Below, one piece after another: positions 32,993 through 44,411 of a stretch of 64,000 nucleotides of DNA. Within the stretch, counting starts at the first letter, position 1; every line of letters begins with the position of its first letter. The DNA is from Cryptomeria japonica (taxonomy: Eukaryota > Streptophyta > Pinopsida > Cupressales > Cupressaceae): contig NC_081409.1 of NCBI RefSeq assembly GCF_030272615.1, positions 619,489,255 through 619,553,254 of the forward strand, written 5' to 3'. Made by a program: the position numbers and the translations under genes. Below the pieces are notes generated by a model. It was not told the DNA's origin. It searched no databases and was given only the letters and a program-made list of their open reading frames with translations.

Positions 32993-33946
32993 TTATTTTG
33001 CTAGTTGTTCCTCTTCTTCTTCACTTACCACTTCTTCTTCTCCTACTGTAGCTTCTACTAGTATAGGAACATTGAGATCTTTACTTGTTTCTTTCTTAAC
33101 CGGTTCCCAGAAGGCTATACACAGTTCATCTTCCACTTCTTTGTTGTAGGTTTCCTCAGGTTCCTCAAGGGATTCATCAACCCTGACATTGATTCTCTCA
33201 ATGATTTTCTGTGTTCTATTGTTGTAGCACTTGGGAGCTTTTCTCTTAGTGGAATATCCCAGAAATATTCCTTCATCACTTTTAGCATCAAACTTGCTCA
33301 GATGCTCACCTCTCTTGATATAAGACTTACTACCAAACACTTTAAAATAACTCACAGTGGGAGTTTTCCCGGTCCAATACTCATAAGGGGTTTTAACTGT
33401 ACCTTTCTTGATGAGTAACCAGTTCATAGTATAGATTGTAGTGCTTACCGCTTCTCTCCAAAAAGTGTGAGCAACCCTTCCTTGGATCAACATTATTCTA
33501 GCCGCTTCAACTACAGTCCTATTATTCCTTTCTACTATGTCATTCCATTGTGGTTTCCTTGGGGAAGACAACTACCTTTTGATACTGTTATCTTTACAGT
33601 ACTTATTGAATTCATCAAAAGTGAATTGACCTCCTTGATCAATTCTTAGGCATTTTATCTTTTGACCACTTTCCTTCTCTAGTAATGCTCTAAAGGCTTT
33701 GAACTTTCCAAATGCATCAGACTTGTCTTTCAATAATTTGACCCACACCATTCTTGAGCAATCATTAGTAGGAATCATGAAATACCTATCTCCCTGAATA
33801 GTTCTAGTTTTCATAGGACCACACAAATCAGTATGCACAAGATCAAGTAAGTTTTTTGCTGAAAAAGACTTACCTTTGAAAGTTGAGGAAGACATCTTCC
33901 CAAGTTGACATTCTCTACACAAAGAATTCTCTGGTTTGTTCAACAA
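32993..33946 (-). pseudogene. E5 integrase
   Basis: Integrase would insert the cDNA into host DNA. The zinc-site end CRECQLGK is at the start. The catalytic triad is readable: Asp in LVHTDLCGP, Asp in LRIDQGGQF, Glu in IVERNNRT. One TAG at about 33570 interrupts the core where related elements have Gln, fitting a CAG to TAG change. The C-terminal part carries PYEYWTGKTP, GSKSYIKRGEH and IFLGYSTKRK. Unlike E1 and E11, all three catalytic residues are kept. Confidence 0.88.
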
Positions 33947-34385
33947 AGGAAATCCTCTTACTAGCCTTTACAATATTATCAAAGTTTATATGACAAAGTC
34001 TCCTATGCCATAACCAACTGTCATCAAACTTCACCATTAGACACCAACTTATATTGGCATTCAACTGAAACAGGTTACCTCTGGTATTCTTATCGGTGGC
34101 AATAAGTTCACCACTTTTACCATTTATACTACAGACTCCACCTTTGAACTCGAGAATGATTCCTTTATCATTTAGCTGAGCAACACTCAATAGGTTATGC
34201 TTATGACCTTCTACCCAATAGACATCATCTACACTACTCTTTCCATTCAGTGAGATGGATCCTTTACCTTTCACCAAACATGGTGCATCGTTGCCAAATC
34301 TGACAACACCTCCATCATATTATTCTAGAGATAGAAAATTTCTCCTATCACCAGTCATGTGGTGAGAATAACCACTATCAATTAT
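33915..34385 (-). pseudogene. E5 protease and pre-integrase
   Basis: The active-site block IIDSGYSHHMTGD lies at about 34330-34385, next to two stops at the junction with gag. The protease C-terminus (VKGKGSISLNGKS, EGHKHNLLSVAQLND) and the pre-integrase block DSWLWHRRLCHINFD follow in an open stretch of 120 codons. A frameshift near 33930 moves into the integrase frame. Confidence 0.83.
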
Positions 34386-35418
34386 CTACTCATTAGAGTT
34401 GTCAATGCGAGAGACATGTTCTTTCTTGTCAGACACTTCTTCCCTTACAACTACAAATACTATGTCTTTATTTTCTTCATCCTCAAATTCTTCATCAGTA
34501 ACACCTTCATCCACTGTAACAAGACAATTTCTTCTATTTCCTTCTTTATACTTTCTAAACCTCTTTGGTTTATCCTTATTCTCATTGTTAGGATAGTTAA
34601 CAACTATATGTCTTATCTTATTGTAGGAAAAATATTTTAAAGGAAGCTTACCTCTATATTTTCCAGTACCTTTTGGAAGTCTCTTGGCAAGAAGAGCTTC
34701 AAACTCCATCATAATTTCTTCATCATCCATACCTCTTCTTTGCATGGATTCATAACTAGTACTTGCTTCTTTTCCTTTTCTGGTTGGTGCAATAGATGCT
34801 CTAAAAGCTGACCCAGTCTTCTGAACACTACCATCATAGCTATTCAACTCATATGCAGTTAAATTTGCAATGATAGAGTCTAAGAATACCTTGGTTTTGT
34901 CAATAGACCTTAGTTCTTGAATAGAAGCAACTATGATTGCATAAACTGATAAAAATGATCTCAAGACTTTACTGACAATGGTGGCATCATCAATTGTTCC
35001 ACCAGTGCTCTTGATACCTCCAACAACAATCTTGATTCTTATGCCATATTGTTGAATGGTCTCACCTTCAACCATCCTCATGTCTTCAAATTTTCCTCTG
35101 AGGCTCTCTTCCTTAGCTTTCTTTATATGCTCATCACCCCCATAAATAGTTTCCAATGTGTCCCATACATCTTTAGGAGTGTCCTTGTACATCAATGAAC
35201 TCAATATTAGACAAACTGCTAATAAAGGCTTCCATGACTTGCCCATTTTCTTGAATCTCTCTTTTTTGATCATCAATTAAAGTGTCAGTGGGAATCACAT
35301 AGACATTTTCAACATAGCTCCAATCTTGAGCACCCAAACTCTTGATATAGATCTTCATTCTATCCTTCCATATTTTGAAGTTATCTCTATTGAACTTAGG
35401 ACCTTCCCTCTTAATCAT
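34386..35418 (-). pseudogene. E5 gag
   Basis: The start is at 35418 (MIKREGPKFNRDNFKIWKDR), a copia capsid opening. A frameshift at about 35200-35260 leads to the second piece (35276-34386) with KDVWDTLETIYGGDEH, GETIQQYGIRIK and a decayed VLRSLP block. The zinc knuckle is destroyed: at KYFSYNKIRHIVVNYP every expected Cys is Tyr or Ser and the Gly is Arg, while the His is kept. Such Cys to Tyr changes fit G to A transitions. A Lys/Glu-rich tail follows. Confidence 0.83.
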
Positions 35419-35475
35419 TAAGGCAAGATCTTTTACCTAAAACGGTTAAGCTTATATCATCGAGGACCTAAAGTT

Positions 35476-35487
35476 GCTCTGATACCA
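35476..35487 (-). other. E5 primer binding site (initiator tRNA-Met)
   Basis: The minus strand reads TGGTATCAGAGC, two bases past the 5' LTR end. Confidence 0.92.
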
Positions 35488-35489
35488 AT

Positions 35490-36913
35490 TGATGAATACT
35501 GATGAACAACAGATACCCTAGATGGTACTGAGAGGGGGGGTGAATAATTACAATCAAAGACTTTTTGAAAATATTTTCAAGATAAAACAACACTAACCGG
35601 TTGTCTTCATCACTGAACTTAACCATGGCAATACCGGTTAAACACAGTAGGACTTTAGACAACATAGACCGGTAAGTCTGAACACTTCAAATAAATTTAA
35701 TACTTGATAGCTACTTTACCCATAAACATATGCATTTGGTGTGTCACCAATACCATAACCATTAGCTCTGCATGCATAAACACTTAAACAAAGAACACTT
35801 AATCATCACATGAAAAATGCACAACACATGACACATGGATTTTTCATGTGGAAACCCAAATTGGAAAAACCATAGTGGGGATGAATACCCACAAGCTTGT
35901 CTTTGAACTCTTTTGAGGCTCGCTTTGTTAGGAGCCTAGTCTAGTTAAAGACTTTACAATAAGGTTCTCCTAGGAATCGATCTTGTTAAAGATAACCCGG
36001 TTAAGGGATGACTATATACCTTGTTAAAGGTTGAAACCCTGTTAAAGGTTACCTTGCTAGAGGATTTGAAGAATTCAATGAACTTGAGTCACCTGGTTAG
36101 AGGATTTATAGTAAGCCTATTAAAGCTACCCAGCAAAGGGATTTTCCTTCTGTTGAAATGGTTAGAAGACAATAGGTAAAGCTTTGATTTGATAACAAAA
36201 CTATATGCTAAGGTAGATCCTTTTTAGTTCCTCTACTTCTGCAATCACACTCTATTGTTTTCTCTTACTGGTCTGGCAAGTATCTCATCACTCGGATACA
36301 CACACAACATTTGGCAACAACTTACAATAACAAATATCATCAACCTTATAGATAACAATTAGGTCAGTAGCATAAACCCTAAACCCTAAGCATTTTAGGT
36401 TTATAATACAAGAGGTCCAATCTTGACCATCCAAACACTTTGCATAGAGCAATACAATTTCAAACAGATCACAAGACAATTTGCATCATTGATTCTTCAC
36501 TACACATAGAAATCAGTAACTCATCATGCTTTCTTCTCATACCTCTAAGAAGAATGTTTGTTCCCGAGGTAGACATTTAATGCAGTCGATCTTCTCATGC
36601 AAGATCCTCAAGGAAATCCTTCACATGCACAAAGCTGATGTGACATCATGATCTCATCTTCATATCTTAGCTAACTTAACAGAGAATGTCATCGGTTTCA
36701 TCACACAAGCGAGATTGCCAAACTGGAAACCCTAGAGCTGAGACCACCAACCGATAGTCACACTCAATGAAACCCAAACACCGGTTCACTGCATTTCTTC
36801 ATACCTATTCACCAACTTCTTCCAATCTACATACTGGTTCACTTACACTTATTGACATTAATGACAACATACATTATCATCATATCAACATGCCAGTTCA
36901 TCATATACCAACA
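35490..36913 (-). repeat. E5 5' LTR
   Basis: This intact 1,424-bp LTR of E5 runs TGATGAATACTG...TACCAACA on the plus strand and is followed by ATCAA. It serves as reference for the split partner at 22915-23609 and 30329-31058. Confidence 0.93.
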
Positions 36914-37985
36914 ATCAATACATGAAAAATAAATCCTTTAAAGGGAATAGTGATACATGGTAGAAGAAAGAGATAAGTTAGAATATATTAATGTCCCCCA
37001 AGCATGGAGACAAGAATAAATAAACTATTATGTTGCTCACTAAGTATGATTGTACCTAAAATTGTACCACTATGAGTGACAATGAGCCCCTAATAGGAAA
37101 GATAACAATGTCACATAATGAGGAACAACATAATAGGAACTTAAATGTTATTTAAAATGGTTATGAAAAATATGCCATGCATCATCAGTTGTTACTATTA
37201 TGTTATTTTGATGACTTTCAGATGTACAAACTAGAATTCTAGATTTTGAAAGTGTTTGGAAAGAAATCTGAAAAAAATGGTTTCGAACTGGGAGGACCAG
37301 GGTGTTGAGAACCTTGGTACTGAGAAATAGAATTTTGGGAACCTTGTTCTTAAGGAGGACCAGGGTACTGGGTGCCTTGATCCTGAGGACCAGAGTGTTG
37401 GGTGCCCTAGCCCTGTGGAGGACCAAGGTGCTAGGAACCCTTGTCTTGGGACAAGGATGCTAGGCACCCTAGTCCCTGGGTACCAGGATTGATTTTATCA
37501 CAAAAAATTGAAATGGAGCTGTCATGAAGAGGATTGGACAAGACATTGGCTTGTTGGGATTTCATATGGGAATGAGAAGATGTAAATCCACTAGACAATG
37601 TAGGAGGGGATGTTGACAAAGGAAAAGTGGCTAGAAACCTATCTTTTCATGACTTTGTTTCACACATTCTAAAACTTGTCCATTGTATCCATATATAGGA
37701 TTAGGAGAGGGTTTAATCTTAGGTGAAATTGGATTGAATTTTAAAGAGGCCCAATCAATGTCTAGACATGTGTTAGGATAAAAAATTTCAGTATCAAATT
37801 CAATCATCTTAGATTTTCTACAAAAATAAGGTGTGAAATCTAATGACCCCCAATCATCCTTCAAGGGTTCTTCTCTAAGAACTTATTTAGTAAGAGATTT
37901 TGTATTTGTCTGAATTGAAGATATTATTGTAATAAATAACAAATTATATTGTGGTTCCATTTGTATATTATTTTTAGCTTATAAA
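36914..37985. other. Unassigned spacer with decayed palindromic repeats
   Basis: This sequence hosts E5 and borders E7. It has no complete gene. A minus-strand open stretch (37864-37631, starting MKDDWGSLDFTPYF) and a few shorter ones do not match anything I know. At 37294-37480 there are about five degraded copies of a 31-bp unit like the palindromic units in the E3 LTRs (GGACCAGGGTGTTG, GGACCAGGGTACTGGG and so on), which suggests a decayed relative of that LTR family. Confidence 0.55.
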
Positions 37986-38702
37986 TGGTAGAAAGAGTGG
38001 AGTTTGGGCCTTCAACTTTGGGTTGAGCTTCAACTAGCTATGATAGTTCTAGGTTGTCTTAGGGAGATCTTTCTCCCAAATCACCTTCATATAATATTTA
38101 ATGGTTTTTGTATGATGTATTATCAATGTCTCAATACTTTCCTTCCCTTGTACCCATGATTTTATTCCCTCTTTACAGCTGGTGTATTCCTACACCCAAA
38201 AAGTGCAGTCATCGTGAGGAGTCAAATTCACCTCCGAATGGCACCAAGTGCTCAAATGACATGGTATCTTCTCACAACCATTTTTTCAGGATTATAATAT
38301 GTAAATAGAATTTTTTCAACCATATTTAATCATCCAAGTATGTATATATTGTCTCCAAGAGTTTGTTGTCCTATATTGCCAAGCAAACTATTAGCCCTCC
38401 TATTTAGGATTGTTATTAAATACTCCTCACTTAGCTTGTTTCTCCACAAAATAAAATTATTTTCAGATACCCTTTTTGGTATTATAAATAATATCTCAAA
38501 ATGGTCTAGGGGTCTTTTAGAACAAACTTTCCAAAACAAGGTTTTTCTTGTTGCTCTAAGACTCAATTACCCCTCTTTTACAAAGCAACTACCCACAAAT
38601 GTCTTCCCAATTTTTTATCAGTGGAATTTAGGGTCTTAAAACATCCCAAATTTATCATATCCACATTTTATTTACACAAATTCCCCTTTCTAATACGTTG
38701 TC
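37986..38702 (-). repeat. E7 3' LTR, recognisable part
   Basis: It starts TGGTAGAAAGAGTGG and matches the 5' LTR (44129-44411 and 48004-48248) up to CTAATACGTTG at about 38700, where the partner is cut by E10. About 190 bp at 38370-38560 has no counterpart in the 5' LTR. The inner end of this LTR lies somewhere between 38703 and 39420. Confidence 0.8.
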
Positions 38703-39419
38703 CACACCTTATACCTACTTTTCTAGTTTTACACATGAGGATGTTAGACTAGGGCTTGTGCAAAACCCCTCCAGACTCCATCATCTTCTGCAAACAAAAA
38801 CAAAATCTTACAAAAAACATATAAAAATACCATTTCACTAAGTTCCATAATTTTTGTATGGTGGAATGGTGTGTTATTGTATTTTTTTATCAAAGCCCTA
38901 GAAACCTAGGATTTTCAGACAAATTTTGGAAAAACGCTTGTATCTCCCTTATTATTGGATAAAAATAATTCTAAATGTATTCAAAAGAAATTATATTCAT
39001 AGGGATTTAATTTTAATATGGCCTTCCTTTATTTCACATCCATACAAGGACATACAAAGCACAAGAGAAACAAATTTATAGTCTAAAATGTTGAAAATCA
39101 CAAAATATCTTTATTATTTAGTCTTAAAACCATCCAACCAACATTGCCTTGACCAAATAGAGGTTTTATAAACTTTTTCGTCTTGGAAACCAATGGCCAT
39201 AACATAAATTTGAATCACATTACCTTACAAGTTCCAAAAGTTGTCAATTTTCTCAAGAAACTTTGACAATTTTTAAATTTCTTTACAAAATCACCTAAAA
39301 ATGACCCTACATGACAAAATCACTTAAGAATGGTCATAAAATAACATTATTACATGAAATAAACTAGAAACATACTAATATACCACTATTTGCATTATTG
39401 AACCACTTTTTCATTAGGT
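38703..39419 (-). other. E7 LTR remainder or 3' untranslated region
   Basis: This A/T-rich non-coding sequence lies between the comparable part of the 3' LTR and the chromodomain end of pol. With no second copy in the window I cannot place the LTR boundary or the polypurine tract. Confidence 0.5.
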
Positions 39420-40183
39420 GTTCCTGCACCATTCACCCGAAGAAGAAAAGAACTCATGCTCCTGCTAAGATGAACTCTTGAACTAAGGCTCCATGTTATT
39501 TTATATCTTCCTTTGTCATCCATGTAGAATCTTCATTTGGAAATTTATGCCACTTAACAAAGTACTCATTTTAGACTTTCTTCCTAGTCCTCTTCAGTGC
39601 CCTTGTGTCCAAGATGCATTCAAGCTTCACTGGTTGACTTGGAGGTAGATCCTTGATCTATTCTTCATTTGCAATCCCTATTTTACCTACTTCTTCTCCT
39701 TCATCCATAGATCATTTAAAATGATAGAGGTCAACTACATTAAAAATTGGTGAGATGGCTACCCTAGGAGGTAACTCAATCTCATAGGCATTTTGGCCAA
39801 ACTTGTGGACCACCTTAAAAGGTCCAATCTTCTTCATCATCAGTTTTGTGTATTTACCCTTAGGTAACCTTTTATTCCATAGATATAATAAACACCAAGT
39901 TTCCAGCCTTGAATTGGAAATATCTCTTCCTCAAATATGTTCTTTCCTTGTATCTTTCCACACTCTTTTGAATATTTTCCTTCACTTGCTGATGTATGTC
40001 ATGCATAGCAACTACAAAATCTTCTCCTTGGGCACTTATCCTTTTCATTCCTTTTAGGTCTCTTAACTCATAAACACCCCTTGAACTCATGCCATACACA
40101 AATTCAAAAGTAATCCTTCCTATAATCCTATTGATTGAATCTTAATAGGCATATTCAGCTTGAGGTAGGATGAGGTCCCATGA
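39420..40183 (-). pseudogene. E7 integrase C-terminus and chromodomain
   Basis: The integrase C-terminal part (40099-39872, with FQFKAGNLVFI) is followed by a chromodomain at about 39500-39610: ILDTRALKRTRKK, then EYFVKWHKFPNEDSTWM after one stop. The aromatic residues (Tyr, Trp, Trp) of the chromodomain fold are present. Such domains bind modified histones and steer insertion into heterochromatin. One stop and frame changes make it non-functional. Confidence 0.82.
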
Positions 40184-40790
40184 CTATCCATGCTCCTTAG
40201 TGAGGCATCTTAACACATTTCCCAAGGACCTATGTACAAATTCAGTTTGCCCATCCATTTTTGGATGGTAGGTTGAGATAAATGTCAAATTTGTACCCAT
40301 CTTTCTCTGCAAGGTCCTCCAAAAATGACCTATAAACTTTGAATCTCTATCAAATACAATAGTCAAAGTAAGTCTGTGAATCCTCACAATTTCCTTGAAA
40401 AAGTAAACCATCTATATGAGATGCAACATTATTAGCCCTACAAGGAATGAAATTTGCCATCTTTCTAAATCTATCAACAACAACATAAACACTATCATAC
40501 CCTCTTTGTGTCTTAGGCAACCCCAAAACAAAATCCATGTTTATTGACTCCCACAGAAAGTTAGGAATTGGTAAAGGGTGATATAATCCTACATTTGAAT
40601 TGGTTCCCTTGGATCTTTAGCATAATCCACAACTCTCCAAAAACCTCTTGACATCCACATTTATTCTTGGACAATAGTAGAACCTCTTGACCTGCTCCAA
40701 AGTCTTATCATACCCAAAATGTCCACCTAGACTCACACAATGCTTCTCTCTTATCAAAATTTCTCTTATGGAGCACTTAGGCACACACAA
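40184..40790 (-). pseudogene. E7 integrase zinc site and core
   Basis: An HHCC zinc region lies at about 40640-40760 (GHFGYDKTLEQV, then CPRINVDVKRFLESC). The core has Asp in [17 protein letters not shown], Asp in [14 protein letters not shown] and Glu in DGQTEFVHRSL, so the gypsy catalytic triad is complete. A stop in the zinc region and a frame change between 40538-40350 and 40411-40184 break the gene. Confidence 0.85.
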
Positions 40791-41306
40791 CTAAGCACCT
40801 TTGAATAATAAACCTTCCTGCAATGCAAAATCTGAATACTCATTGTGAAAATTACCTTGGGATTGAGTGCAAACAACAAAGATCTCCTTGAAGTCATCAT
40901 CATCTTGGTACAACCCCTTTAATGCATCAACTCCTATACTTTGAAGTTGTATCTCCTGCACTAATATGGATATTCTACTCAAAGCATCAACAACCTTATT
41001 AGCTTGTCCTTTCTTGTGCTTAATGGTGAAGGTATATTCCTGCAAATATTTCACCCATTTCATGTGCCTATGGCTTAACTTCTCTTGGTTATTCAAAAAA
41101 ATCAATGCATGATTGTCAGTGTAAATAACAAATTCCTTGGGAAGGAGATAATGTCTCCATTTCTTGAGGGCTTGCACCATAGCATAAAGCTCTAAATGAT
41201 ATGAGGAGTACCTACTTTTAGCTTCATTCATCTTCTCACTAAAGAATGCTATCATCCTTCCTTCTTGGCTCAAAATTGCACCTATAGAAAACCTAGTTGC
41301 ATCGCA
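40791..41306 (-). pseudogene. E7 RNase H
   Basis: A 160-codon open stretch has MIAFFSEKMNEAKSRYSSYH, ELYAMVQALKKWRHYL (catalytic Glu) and IYTDNHALIFL (catalytic Asp), then HKKGQANKVVDALSR (final Asp), the typical gypsy RNase H end. A spacer to the integrase zinc site follows. It lies in the same frame as the preceding RT piece, with a stop between them. Confidence 0.87.
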
Positions 41307-42334
41307 TTAAATAGTGAACATCTTATTGAAATTAGGTAAGGTAAGAATGGGTTGTTTTTCTACCTTAGTATTCAAAATTTCAAAGTTCCTATCTTCCTCA
41401 GTCCATTCAAACCTACTTCTTTTATCTCCTTTGATAGTATCAATAATAGGTGCACACATATGACTGAAATTCTTAATGAAATTTCTATAGAAACTAGATA
41501 AGACATGGAAACTTCTTACCTCTCCAATTGATTTAGGAGTTGGACAACTGAGTATAGCCTCTACCTTTGTGAAATCCATCTTCAAATTTCCCTTGGAGAT
41601 TACAAAACCAAGATAAACAAGCTCTTCCTTCACAAACACATTTTTTCAGATTTATCATCAACTTCTTCTCATGCAATCTTCTCAAGACCATGTCAAGTTG
41701 CTGTAAATGATCTTCCTTTGTCTTACTAAACACAAGGATATCATCTAGATATACTAGTACAAACTTATCGATGAAAGGCTTCAATACTTCATTCATGAGT
41801 CTCATAAAAGTACTTGGAGCATTAGATAACCCAAAGGGCATTACCTTCCACTCATACAAACCCTCATTTTTTTTGAAAGTTTTCCATTCATCCCCTTCTC
41901 TAATCCTAATCTGATGGTAGCCACTCTTGAGGTATATCTTTGAGAAATAATAGGCCCATCCGAGACAATTCATCATCTTCAATCCTAGGAATGGGAAACT
42001 AATACCTTATAGTGATCTTGTTGATTTCCCTTGAATTGGTACACATTCTCCATCCTCCATCAATTTTAGGTCCTAAGATGGTAGGGAAAACACATGGACT
42101 CAAACTTTCACTTATGAAACCATTGTCCAATAATTCTTGGATTTTCTTATCTATCTCTTCATTTTGTTTGGGTGTCAACTTGTATGTAGCCTTTTTGGGC
42201 AAAGTTGCATCGCGTTTTAGGTCTATGTGGTGGCTCACACTCCTTATTGGTGGTAGAGAATTGGGAAGCTCATCATCCACTATGTCTTGATATCTATCCA
42301 ACAAATCTTGTACCTCCATAGGAACATCATCCAT
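41307..42334 (-). pseudogene. E7 reverse transcriptase
   Basis: There are three open pieces. 42334-41999 carries SHHIDLKRDATLP, PKQNEEIDKKIQELLDNGFI and GWRMCTNSREINKIT. 41982-41533 carries [32 protein letters not shown] and the catalytic [11 protein letters not shown]. 41639-41307 carries [15 protein letters not shown] and the thumb/connection (FYRNFIKNFSHMCAPI). Each piece is in a different frame, so at least two frameshifts are present. Confidence 0.88.
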
Positions 42335-42366
42335 GTATGTTGTTGTTAGGATTGATTGTGGTCTAA

Positions 42367-42885
42367 TTAGGATAGAAATCCTTGTTCTCCTTCCTCTTTC
42401 ATTGCCTTCAATAACTCTTTCTCCCCAAACACTATGACACTAGATCCAATCTTCTTATCCTTTCCTTCCTCTTGAACTGGATTCAATGTGAAAGAAGTTC
42501 CACCATGTTCTATCACATAGGTGTTTTTGTACCCATCATGCTTGGCCTTCTTTTCATATTGCCAAGGCCTACCTAGAAGTAGGTGGCATACATCCATAGG
42601 GATGATGTCACATAGTATCTTATCCTTGTAGCCTCCTATGTTGAACTCCACCCATGCTTGATCATTTACCAAAACCTGTTGTCCTTTAGTCAACCATGAC
42701 ACCTTGTATGGAGTGGGGTTAGGAATCCTTTTCAAATTCAATTTCACTACCATTTCCAAGGACACTAAATTATCAGTTGAACCTAAATCAATTACCACTT
42801 CACACACATTTCCATGTGATTTGCAAGCAGTCCTAAATAATTGCTTTCTTTTTGGAGGCTCTTGGACTGTTGGCACCTTTATCAA
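42367..42885 (-). pseudogene. E7 aspartic protease
   Basis: This is a retropepsin of the gypsy type. The active site reads VIDLGSTDNLVS, where Asp and Gly are kept but the middle Ser/Thr is Leu. WLTKGQQVLV, a flap-like WVEFNIGGYKDKILCDI and DVCHLLLGRPWQYEKK follow, the standard C-terminal block. It is open over 172 codons; the frame differs from both gag and RT. Confidence 0.83.
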
Positions 42886-44113
42886 CGTTCTTCTTAAAAT
42901 AAAAGACTTGCCTATCTAGGGGCAGCATGCTTAGAAGATGAACTAACACTTTCGTTGACTTCTTCTTGTACAAGTTGAGTCCTTGTTTCACCACTTTGAG
43001 AGCTTGATCCTTGCTTATTCTGGCACATCCATAAAGGGTGTCCAAACTAAGTACAATTGAAGCACTTACCCAAGAAGGTGTTAGATCCTCTCCCTTGCCC
43101 TCCAAAACTTCCTCTTCCATTAGGCCTTCATCCTCTAAAGTTTCCTTTTCTTCTTGACTCACCTTTTTGTTCTTTCTATTTGATTTCTTCATCCTATGAC
43201 TTGGAGGACTGTCCTCTTCACCCAAATGAACCCCTACCTCTAAAATTCTAGTTGTTTCATCTCACTTGCTTGTCTTGTTTCCTTCTCAACTTGTCTTCAT
43301 CCTTGATGGCTAACTTGTAACATTCCTCTACTATTTTGTGAGTCATAAGACTAAGTTCATCTTGAATGTTATACCTCAGCCCATTGAGATACCTTGCCAC
43401 CATCTCTTCCTCATCTTCTTCATGCTTAGTTCTTATGCTCAACTTGTAGAACTCCTTAGTTTAGGCTTGAACATCTAGTTCATTTTTTGGGGGTTTTGTA
43501 TCCTCTTGAATATCTGAATGTTGTAATCACCAGGGAGGAATTTCCCTTTTAGTTTTGCTACCATTATACCCCAAGAAGTTATCTTGGGTTTCCCCTTCTT
43601 TCTTCTTTCAGTTTATAAAAACTCCCACCAAAGAAAAGCATGCCCCTTCAAATTTTACTTTTCTATCTTCATCTTTTGGTCTTCTTGTATATTTTCACAA
43701 TCAAAATGATTGTTTGTGGCCCCTATCTAGTCTAGGATCTCTTCTCCATCTAGCTTACCTCCATACGTGGGAAAGTCTAGCTTGGTCTTATTACCTTCAC
43801 TCTTGACCACTTTCAAAAGCATAGCCATCCTTTCTTCTTCAGGGTCCACTTGCTCCTCGTCCCCTTCTTGGGAATTTTTTTTCTTCCCCTTGGTCGCTCA
43901 CATCCTCTATGACCTCATCCGTTATTTGTTTCACTCCCAAGGCTTCTATTCTAGCAGTCATTCTTTCTTCTAATTATCTTAACTCTTGAACATGCTTCTC
44001 CTTGAGTTCACTAACCTCTCTTACTATGGTATGCTTTGGAGGTATCTTGTCTTTGTCTTCTCACAACCAACTTGTCTTTCAATCAAATTTTATCTTCATT
44101 ATCAGAACCTGAA
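42886..44113 (-). pseudogene. E7 gag
   Basis: This is decayed gag. Piece 43442-43257 carries a capsid block (YLNGLRYNIQDELSLM, then EECYKLAIKDEDKL). Piece 43225-42833 is Lys/Ser/Glu-rich. A zinc knuckle with one stop inside (CFNC, then FGHPLWMC) lies at about 43010-43065. The N-terminal part (43443-44113) has stops in all frames, but its position just after the primer site shows it is the head of gag. Confidence 0.72.
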
Positions 44114-44125
44114 GCTTTGATACCA
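44114..44125 (-). other. E7 primer binding site (initiator tRNA-Met)
   Basis: The minus strand reads TGGTATCAAAGC, a few bases past the 5' LTR; one mismatch from TGGTATCAGAGC. Confidence 0.82.
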
Positions 44126-44128
44126 CTT

Positions 44129-44411
44129 TGATGCATAGAGTGGATTTTGGGGTTTCAAATTTGGGTTGAGCTTCAACTAGCTATGATAGCTCTAGGTTGT
44201 CTTAGGGAGATCTTTCTCCCAACTCACCTTCATAGACTCTTTGATGGTTTGTGTATGATGTAATCTCAATGTCTCAATACTTTCCTACCCTTGCACCCAT
44301 GATTTTATGCCTTGTTTACTACTAGTATGTTCCTACACCCAAAAAGTGAAGTCACCATGAGGAGTCAAATTTACCTCCCAATGGCATCAAGTGCTCAAAT
44401 GACATGGTATC
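44129..44411 (-). repeat. E7 5' LTR, inner part
   Basis: It starts TGATGCATAGAGTGG and matches 37986-38270 up to the E8 insertion. The last five bases, GTATC, are the left copy of the E8 target duplication. Confidence 0.87.

Larger units (their letters stand above)
22915..36913 (-). mobile_element. E5: Ty1/copia retrotransposon, near-complete but decayed
   Basis: The element has matching LTRs with TG/CA ends, a perfect 5-bp duplication ATCAA (22910-22914 and 36914-36918), an initiator-Met primer site, gag, protease, integrase, RT, RNase H and a polypurine tract, all on the minus strand. Its 3' LTR is split by E6 (23610-30323). Without E6 the element is about 7.3 kb. Most of pol (33946-31337) lies in one frame broken only by stops. 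Confidence 0.93.
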
